DNA from: Streptomyces sp. XD-27
GTDB taxonomy: Bacteria; Actinomycetota; Actinomycetes; Streptomycetales; Streptomycetaceae
Assembly: GCF_030553055.1 (NCBI RefSeq)
Contig: NZ_CP130713.1
Coordinates: 1,178,001 to 1,242,000 of the forward strand
DNA: 64,000 nucleotides
Reading direction: 5' to 3'
The translations under genes and the position numbers were made by a program. This document shows, in pieces, positions 58,001 to 64,000 of the stretch. Positions within the stretch are counted from its first letter, which is position 1, and every line of letters begins with the position of its first letter. The notes under the pieces are model-generated. The model saw nothing but the letters and a program-made list of their open reading frames with translations, was not told where the DNA came from and did no database searches.

Positions 58001-59074
58001 CCGGTACAGGGCCTGGGAGGTGGCCAGGAGCCGGTGCCAGGTCAGGAACGTGGCGTCGAGGGCCTGTTCGCCCTCCTCCTTCTCGCGGGCGTCGAGGAGG
58101 TCGAGTTCGTCGCTGATGCCGTATCCCATCGCGAAGAGGCGGCTCTGGGGCAGCAGCCCGCGCTCTTCGGCGAAGAGGAGGAAGACGACGCGCATCATGA
58201 CGGTGACGGCGGCCTCGTAGACCTCGCCCCTTGCCGCCGGCAGCGGGTCGGGCTCGCCGCGTCGCTGTGCGTCCAGGGCACCTTCGGACAGGGCCTGGAC
58301 GATGAGTTCGACTGCGCGGCGGACCTGTGTGCCGAGCGCTTCGGTGATCTTCTCGGCGGCGGTGACGGACTCGCCGAAGAGTTCCGTCAGCCGGTCCTGC
58401 TGCTTGCCGCCGACCAGGCGGCGGCGCTGGAGGAGTTCGATGAAGGCGTTGCGGGTCTGGGGCTCTTCGATCCAGGTCTGGGCGTCGACGATGCCGGAGG
58501 CAACCATGGTTTGCGGCCGGGCACTGACGATCGCCCACCAGCGGCCGTCGGTGACGACGCCGATGGGCACACCTGAGGCGCGTAGTAGCTCTTCCATGCG
58601 GTCGATGGGGCTGGCCGACCAGCCGTCGGTGAGCGGATCGCGCGGGGAGTCCGTGGGGTCGGTGACCAGGACGAGGGCCCCGGTGGTGTCTCCTTGGACG
58701 AGGGCGCCGTCGGCGCGGACGGTGACGGCGTAGTCGGGCGAGCGGACCTCGGCGGCGGCTGGGGCGGGCACTGTGTAGGAAGCGCCCCAGCGCAGCCCCT
58801 GGCGCAGGACGAGGTCGACCCAGGTGTCGCGGGCCTCGCGGTACAGGGCGAGAGCGGCTTCCTCCCCCGGGTGCTCGTCCCAGTTCTCCCATGCCTTCTC
58901 GAAGGCCGGCTTGGCGTCCTTGATGGCGTTGAGCGCCCGGGCGTCGGGCTGGGGAATGCCCTGGGGGTAGACGCGCTCCAAGGCGGGGACGGCGAGGAAC
59001 GGGCCGTCCGCGTCGACGAGTTCGAGCCAGGCGCGGTGCAGGTCGGCGGCGGTCTGGGGGTAGCGGCGGCTCAT
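55055..59074 (-). CDS. drmMI: DISARM adenine DNA methyltransferase DrmMI
   Basis: 1339 residues, a combined methyltransferase/recognition protein. SAM motif I IADIACGSGAFLVAA (about residue 610), catalytic IIGNPPFL (about 872, the NPPF of N6-adenine enzymes), ASAGAHYTPRSLAEEVVRYA before the core as in type IIG-like enzymes. Host DNA methylation marks self. Start overlaps the drmD stop (ATGA), and the stop overlaps drmA. Residues about 880-1170 (55560-56430) are clearly lower in GC than the rest, suggesting an exchanged target-recognition region. Confidence 0.88.
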   Translation of the reverse strand: MSRRYPQTAADLHRAWLELVDADGPFLAVPALERVYPQGIPQPDARALNAIKDAKPAFEKAWENWDEHPGEEAALALYREARDTWVDLVLRQGLRWGASYTVPAPAAAEVRSPDYAVTVRADGALVQGDTTGALVLVTDPTDSPRDPLTDGWSASPIDRMEELLRASGVPIGVVTDGRWWAIVSARPQTMVASGIVDAQTWIEEPQTRNAFIELLQRRRLVGGKQQDRLTELFGESVTAAEKITEALGTQVRRAVELIVQALSEGALDAQRRGEPDPLPAARGEVYEAAVTVMMRVVFLLFAEERGLLPQSRLFAMGYGISDELDLLDAREKEEGEQALDATFLTWHRLLATSQALYRGASFEDLRLPEYGGSLFDSARFPFLTACDSQDTLAIMVSDRVMLEVLRAVQIAQLPGGARRISFRDIDVEQIGYIYEGLLGYSCEPAEEIIVGLTGSAGSEPEIPLATLEELSHAKRTETALADAILAWIKQHQPAAKPSSKAALTKALKAGDTLDDTEIALRDVTDDPELRDRLRPFIGIIRRDLRNRPLVVEPGGVLLVETPSRASAGAHYTPRSLAEEVVRYALEPLVYSPGPHQTADQDAWRPIDSDQILDLRIADIACGSGAFLVAAARYLAARLVEAWQREGVAYGRTPHDLHVHAIRTVVATCLYGADINGMAVEMCKLSLWLVSLDPKLPFSFVDDKVLHGNALLGLTDADQLRRLHIDPAAAGNQFSIFALDVDDILDQASRLRRQLATEVDDSDPQRSAATKRRQFRRYQELTAQLADVADGVIAAGLRLGGKPGKQLTAAYENLCIAVERAYPAGGEDADRTMLEGIQEAGLTPTVRTDYKRWKPLHWILAVPDVMEGGGFHAIIGNPPFLTATKISPAVSSQVREWAIWQIARGKSGKADLVAYFFTRALQLLSRKGVIGLIGTNSIAQVDTRKVGLATLLESGMEIYRAVRSRPWPSGDVSLEYAVVWATRHTLSPAAQRVLDEKDVSAISSLLEATSSSLGDPHRLDENKDQAFLGCKLRAEFVVDRDTGLQWIQRDPNAERVVRPYFTGDDINKMVELDSERMAIDFTGLSQAEAASFTEPFEYLRNAVRVQRQSAGSAGSWDNWWKLDRPADSMRSATKKYREALAFAEVSSTIIPRRIQLGPLFNHKVVIIATDSYAEQAVLSSSVHWLWVARYSKTNRVDPSYSPSVAYETFPRPLPTVALEKLGRILEEVRREIMTRRNVGLTSLYRLVNNKGQVDDGDTDVARMRQLHIELDQTVLDAYGWGDLALDHGFHSYRQMPRWTVSPAAREMILDRLLEENHRRAAKRAVGPTGTHEANEEGDAE

Positions 59075-62000
59075 GCCTTGACCATTCCGTTCTTCGCGTC
59101 TTCGGGGGTGAGGGCGAACACGACCGCGGCGGCAGACACATAGGGCCTGATGTCGCTGTAGCGCTCCTGGATCGAGGCGATCTCACGCGCTTCCTCGTCG
59201 TCCAGGCTGTCGAGGCGCTCGTTCATGTGGTGCAGGTCCCGGCGTCGCTGCTTCTGCTGGTCGTCAGTGAACAACAGCTCTTCCTCGGCGCGGATGGCCT
59301 GCTCCAGGCGGTCGCGGGACCCGCGCAGGTTGAGCCGGAAGGCGTCGAAGATCTCATGGGCACGCTTGATGTCGGAGTCCCGGCGCTGTGTGAGCGCTTC
59401 GGTGACCTTCTCCTGGCGGCTGGCGCTCTTGCGTTCCATTGCGGTCAGCAGGCGTGTGCGCAGCCGGGAACCGTCGTCGTTCCACTGCTCGGCGAGGTGA
59501 GCACGCACCTTCTCATCGGCCAGGAGCAGATCCTCGGAGTCGAGGGTTTCGTCGAGGACCTGCTCGACCTTGGACTCGGCGAGTGCCTGACCGCGTAGCC
59601 GGACGCCGGTGAGGAATACCTCCTCGTGGAGTCGCAGCCCGCCGCGTCCGACCAAGACAAGCCGGGAGACGGCGGCCACACAGGACTCGGGAAGGCCGGG
59701 GGCGATGACGGCGGTGACCCGGTGTACCGGGGAGTCCGTGCTGAACAGCGCGGAGCGCAGGGTGCGGGTGGCGCGCTGCATGAGGGCATGCCCGAGGTGG
59801 ATGTGGACCAGGTCGGTGCGCTGCTGAGCAGCCTGGTCGTCGAAGGTGATGGGGCGCGGGACGCCCGGCTCCAGGCGGGTGTCCAGGCCGCGCAGGGCCG
59901 GCTGCCAGGAGCGGCCGAGGTTCGGGATCTCGAAGACCTGCGCCTCGGTGCGGTCGTCGCCGATCTCGACGAGCGGGGGCTGAGAGGTCAGGGTGAGCGC
60001 GGTGTCCACCACCCGGCGGGCGTTCGCGGGCGTGAGGTGCATGGCGGCCTTGTGCTCGTCGTACGTTTCCGAAAGCTGGGTGAGCTGGCGGTTCAGCTCC
60101 ATCCCGCCGGCCAGCACGCGGGTGATCACCTCGTTGCCGTCGTCCGGTGCGGTCAGCCGGGCTTTACGCGTCGTTCGGGTGGGGGCGAAGTGCTCCTGCA
60201 CCTCGGCGTCGATGACCTGGTTGACCTTGCCGAGGTCCTCGGTAGCCTGGCCGACCTTGGTCGCGATGATCCCCATGAACTTCATGTCGGCGTCGTATGT
60301 CGTGGAGCCGGAGACCGGTACGAAGTGGACGATTTCCGGGTTCTTGATCTGCCCGTACCGGTCGATCCGGCCGATGCGCTGCTCCAGGCGGGACGGGTTG
60401 AAGGGGATGTCGAAGTTGACCAGTCGGTGGCAGTGGGTCTGCAGGTCGATGCCCTCGCCGGCGGAGTCGGTAGCGAGCAGGACGCGGACCGGGTGCTTGT
60501 CCGGGCTCTCGGTAAACCGGGCGCGGATCTTCTCTCGCTCCTCGGTCGGGGTCGAGCCCTGGATGACCTCCAGTACGTCGTTGTAGCCGCGCTGCCGCAG
60601 GACGCGCTCGATCCATTCGAGGGTGGCCGCGTACTCCGTGAACACCACGACGCGTTCCTTGGTCCAGTGGGTGCCGTCCGGACGGCAGACCGCGGCGAGG
60701 AAGGTCAGCAGTTCTTCCAGCCGGGAGTCCGGCTTGTGCTCATACCGGCGCCCCCACTCGATGAGCGAGGCGATCTCGCTGCTGGTGGCCGCGACCAGAG
60801 GGTCTGAGCCCTTGGAGTGGCGCAGCGCGGTGAACTCGGGGTGCTCCGCCGCACCCTCCTCCTCGTCCGACTGACCGCTACCCAGCACCTCCGTGTAGTA
60901 CTGGTCTTCGTCGTCCATCCGAAGCTGCCGGTCACCCCCGTCCGAGCCCTCGTACAGCTCAAGAGTGCGGGCGAAGGACCACGGGCTGGACAGGAAACGC
61001 TTCTTCAACAGCATCGCGACGATGTCGCCGCCCGAGCCCTTGCTGTTCGCCCGGGCGCTATCCGCCAGCAGCCGCTCCAGCCGCGCGAACTGCTGCTGCT
61101 CCTCCTCCGACGGCGTGAACGGGAGGGTCCCCAGCTTCCGGGTCTTGAACCCCTTGTCCGGAAGATCGGTCTTCAGCCACCGCACCATCACCTCCTTCAG
61201 CGCGCGCTCATCGATGCTCGCGCCGCGAGTGAACCGGCGACCGTCGATCATCTCCAACAAGGCGGTGAACGACTCCGAATAGCCGTTGTGCGGCGTCGCG
61301 CTCAGGAACAGCCGGTGCTCGCACGCTTCCGCGAGTCTCATCGTCGCCGTCGTCCGCTTGCTGTCCACCGCGTAGCCACGCTGCCCCGGCGCCGTCGTCG
61401 GGCTGGCTGGCGCCACGTGGTGCGCCTCGTCGACCACCAGCACATCAAACGCGTATCGCCTGGCCGTCCCCGAGCTGCGCACATCCGCCAGCACGTCACG
61501 CAGCAAACGCTGCGCCCGCAGCGACGGCAGCCACGCCATGCTCACGATCACGCGAGGGAAGAGCCGGAACGGGTTGGCGTTGAGCCCGTGGCTCCGCCGC
61601 ACCTTCGCCATCAGCTCACTGTTGACGATGACGAAGTCGAGGCCGAACTTCTCCCGCATCTCATCCTGCCACTTCAGCGACAGGCTCGGCGGGCACACGA
61701 TCACCACGGATCGCGCACGGTGCCTCAGCAACAGCTCCTGCACGACGAGGCCAGCCTCGATGGTCTTGCCCAGACCGACATCGTCCGCGAGTAGTAGGTT
61801 CGTACGCGACGACTGCAGCGCACGGCTGAGCGGCACGAGCTGGTACGCCTCCACATTGGCGCCGCTCCGGAAAGGGGCCTGATAAGAGTTCGCGTCCGCC
61901 GAAGTGACCGCGCCCCAGCGGACCGCATCCACGAACGCGGCGAGAGTATTCGGGTCGTCGAACGCCTCCGCCCGCACGGTCTCCGGAAGGCCCTGGTTCG

Positions 62001-62273
62001 GGGCGACGGTGTGCCCGACCTCCAGCTCCCAGACCACCGTCAGTTCCTGCCCGAGCCGGTCCTCGTCCAGCGACTGCAGGCCGACCACATGCGTCAGGCC
62101 CGGCGCCCCTCGTCAGCAGGGCTACGGGGAAGGCCCTGCTTCTGGATGTCGGACACTGCCCAGGTCGAGCCCCGGACCTTTACGACCTGACCCGGCTCTG
62201 GGACCGGCGGAATGGCCGCCGTATTCGGGGTGCTGCTCGCCGATCCCTGCGGATACTCCGTCGCGGTCGCCAC
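59071..62273 (-). CDS. drmD: DISARM SNF2-like helicase DrmD, with frameshift near N-terminus
   Basis: The main frame has LLLADDVGLGKTIEAGLVVQ (Walker A), LVVDEAHHVAP, FLSATPHNGYSE, LLATDSAGEGIDLQTHCHRL and EQRIGRIDRYGQIK, a complete SF2/SNF2 motor, then a long coiled C-terminal part. Upstream PEPGQVVKVRGSTWAVSDIQ and KQGLPRSPADEG, the normal N-terminus, lies one frame off; joining needs one extra G in the G run at about 62105. The likely start is GTG 62273 with AAGGAG eight bases before. First gene of the operon; class 1 DISARM is defined by DrmD with DrmMI. Confidence 0.85.
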
Positions 62274-62596
62274 CTGGGCAGACTCCTTAACCAATACCGT
62301 CACTGCCGGAGCGTAACCACCCAGGCACATAGGGATAGCGTCAGGCCGCAGGGGTCACACAAGTACCAGTATCTCCGACCTGGCTACGGCCCGCTGCAAG
62401 TCCTCAGGACTCACGGACACCGTGGTCAGCGGATTACGGAAGGGACATCTTGGCAGGGGCCAGTCGGTGCGGGCTTCCGCCCGCACCCTCGCGCGATCTC
62501 GACCAGGACGCGCTTGGTCAAGGTCCCCTAGTGGAATAAATGCCTCCCTGACCTCGATTGTTACTTCCAGCGATCAAGGTGGGGTGGGGAGGGCTC
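62274..62596. other. Divergent intergenic region (DISARM operon / nuclease-like gene)
   Basis: 323 bp, should contain the promoter of the DISARM operon. I see no confident -35/-10 pair and no regulator gene or operator. Confidence 0.3.
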
Positions 62597-62860
62597 ATGA
62601 GCAACCTGAAGGTCTTCAGGGTGAGAGGCGGGCAGGCGACGGAGGTGCCGGGGGCGTCCGTGAGGGTGGAGGTCGAGCTGCAGCGGCTGATCGAAGCCAA
62701 CATGGAGGCGATGCTCGGCATCCGCTTCCTGGCGACTGAGTACGGCACCGGCCATCACGGAGACCGGATCGACTCCCTCGGGCTAGACGAGAACGGCACG
62801 CCGGTCATCGTCGAATACAAGCGCAACCGCGACCAGGACCTGTTGACTGAACTAGTAGCG
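62597..62860 (+). pseudogene. Truncated DUF91/NucS-like nuclease gene
   Basis: ATG at 62597 with GGGAGGG just upstream. RVEVELQRLIEANMEAMLGI, FLATEYGTGHHGDRIDSLGL and GTPVIVEYKRNRD match the N-terminal part of a predicted endonuclease family with the D..(x)..E-x-K catalytic motif (D in RIDSLG, EYK). After EYKRNRD the family similarity ends and sequence belonging to the recombinase gene's leader begins, so about half is lost. Confidence 0.6.
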
Positions 62861-62910
62861 GAGTTTCCGCAGGTCAGTGACCTGTTGGCGGAAGCGTCGT
62901 TGAGTCGGCC

Positions 62911-64000
62911 ATGGAGGCATCGCGAGACCTGGCGGCCCTGTCCGTCCCTCTGGTCGGGGAACTGGTGGCCATGGATGATCCGTGGGAGCCCTACCGGCTC
63001 ATCGACCCCGCCGGGGAGCCGGTTGAAGGAGCGCGCGCATTCCTGCGGGACCTGCAAGGAGCCGGTCGCTCGGCGGCGACGGCCCGTTCCTACGGGATGG
63101 ACCTGCTGCGCTGGTTCCGTTTCCTCTGGGCTGTCAAGGTGCCGTGGGACCGAGCGAGCCGACTCGAGGCGAGGGACTTCTCGCGCTGGCTTCAAGTCGC
63201 CGGCCAGCCGAGGCGCCCGCACTGGCGACGCCCGAGCGAGGCGGGCCGGTGGGCCGCAGGTGGCAAGCCGTACGCACCATCGGTGCGAGCGCACAGTGAG
63301 ACAGTGCTGCGGAGTTTCTACGACTTCCACCGCGACATCGGCACCGGACCGGTCCTCAACCCGTTCCCGCTGGACCGAGCACGTCGCGGTCGGCGGGCCC
63401 ACGCCCACCACAACCCGATGGACCCGTCCCGCAACGAACGCACCGGGCTCTACCGGCCGAGAGTGCCCAAGCGGGTGCCCCGCAGCGTCCCCGACGAGGA
63501 GTTTAACGAGATCTTCGCCCGGCTCCCGTCGCACCGCGACCGGGCCCTGGTCGCCTTCTACATCTCCACCGGCGCGCGTGCCAGCGAACTGCTCAGCGCC
63601 TGGCAGGCCGGTACCGATCCGGGGCGTCAGCTGATCTCGGTGGTCCGCAAGGGCACCGGCGAGGTCCAAGAACTCCCCGCCTCGACCGATGCGTTCGTCT
63701 GGCTGCGGCTCTACCAGCTGGAGATGGACAACGCGATCCCGCGCGGGCGACGCCTGCCGCTGTGGTGGACCCTGCGTTCCCCATCGAGGCCGCTGACCTA
63801 CCACGCGGTTCATCGCATGTTCGAGCGGGCGAACGCCCAAGCGGGGACGTCCGCGACGCTGCACGCGCTGCGTCACACCGCCGCGTACCGGATGGCCGAG
63901 GACCCGAGCCTCCCCCTCACCGACGTCCAATTCGTCCTCGAACACGCTCAGTTGACCACGACACAGCTTTACCTCACGCCTCGCAAGGAAGTGGTGATCC
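62911..64000 (+). CDS. Tyrosine recombinase (integrase), 3' end outside window
   Basis: At least 363 residues from the ATG at 62911; an in-frame stop at 62878 bounds it. N-terminal core-binding domain with ARAFLRDLQGAGRSAATARS, then the catalytic domain: STGARASELLS (Arg I), VVRKGTGEVQELPAS (beta Lys), LHALRHTAAYRMA (His-x-x-Arg), VLEHAQLTTTQLYLT (His and Tyr nucleophile). All key residues are present, so the enzyme looks active. Candidate integrase of the DISARM-bearing element, though it could belong to a neighbouring one. Confidence 0.85.
   Translation, partial: MEASRDLAALSVPLVGELVAMDDPWEPYRLIDPAGEPVEGARAFLRDLQGAGRSAATARSYGMDLLRWFRFLWAVKVPWDRASRLEARDFSRWLQVAGQPRRPHWRRPSEAGRWAAGGKPYAPSVRAHSETVLRSFYDFHRDIGTGPVLNPFPLDRARRGRRAHAHHNPMDPSRNERTGLYRPRVPKRVPRSVPDEEFNEIFARLPSHRDRALVAFYISTGARASELLSAWQAGTDPGRQLISVVRKGTGEVQELPASTDAFVWLRLYQLEMDNAIPRGRRLPLWWTLRSPSRPLTYHAVHRMFERANAQAGTSATLHALRHTAAYRMAEDPSLPLTDVQFVLEHAQLTTTQLYLTPRKEVVI

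Noticed and set aside
56973..59186. 737-residue Arg/Pro-rich frame over drmMI
   Set aside because: Same strand, shifted frame of the methyltransferase; composition typical of out-of-frame high-GC DNA.
1..64000. CRISPR arrays, rRNA genes, complete tRNA genes or a prophage structural module
   Set aside because: No regularly spaced repeats, no rRNA-like sequence and no capsid, tail or terminase genes were seen.

Overview
The window is high-GC DNA with dense G/C-ending codons, GTG starts, overlapping start/stop codons and gene families typical of Streptomyces (DUF6086, DUF6177 and DUF4333 proteins, CsoR-CopZ-CopA, terpene synthase, cyclodipeptide synthase). It reads as an accessory region, perhaps chromosome-arm or genomic-island DNA: complete genes alternate with broken genes, transposase fragments and chimeric junctions. 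The genus is inferred from these families only.

Left third (1-26 kb): sugar and small-molecule genes. The 3' end of an asparagine-synthase-like gene converges on a nicotianamine-synthase-like gene. A glycine/sarcosine-type N-methyltransferase gene follows. Then comes a tightly coupled run of UDP-galactopyranose mutase, a glycosyltransferase-sulfotransferase fusion and an NDP-sugar epimerase. Nearby are UDP-glucuronate decarboxylase, uronate dehydrogenase, a family 2 glycosyltransferase with a TTA codon and a GDPD-like protein. Next are KdsA and KdsB (Kdo-8-phosphate synthase and CMP-Kdo synthetase, unusual in a Gram-positive), AsnB, a class I terpene synthase, UDP-GlcNAc 2-epimerase and a membrane glycosyltransferase. 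Together they suggest a surface glycan or glycosylated metabolite with galactofuranose, pentose or uronic acid, Kdo-like and ManNAc residues; the product is not determinable here.

Middle (26-48 kb): a gene graveyard around a metal island. The decayed genes are alpha/beta hydrolase, D-amino-acid oxidase, ADP-ribosylglycohydrolase, a CopA copy, IS5, IS110 and Tn3 transposases, a sigma factor and an aminoglycoside phosphotransferase. The intact island is a secreted metal-binding protein divergent from copZ-copA-csoR, with CsoR-like operators over both promoters. Beside it a MerR-family regulator is divergent from a tRNA-dependent cyclodipeptide synthase that sits directly upstream of the damaged CopA. 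The promoter between them has the long 20-bp spacer of MerR-activated promoters and predicts a leaderless synthase mRNA.

Right third (48-64 kb): a complete class 1 DISARM antiphage operon on the minus strand (drmD-drmMI-drmA-drmB-drmC) with stop/start overlaps. A 3' tRNA-Pro fragment lies beyond drmC and a tyrosine recombinase runs off the right edge, so the island was probably carried by an integrative element. drmA and drmD are each interrupted near their 5' ends by an apparent one-base loss in a G run. Similar single-base shifts occur in other otherwise intact genes, so either sequencing error or real inactivation is possible.
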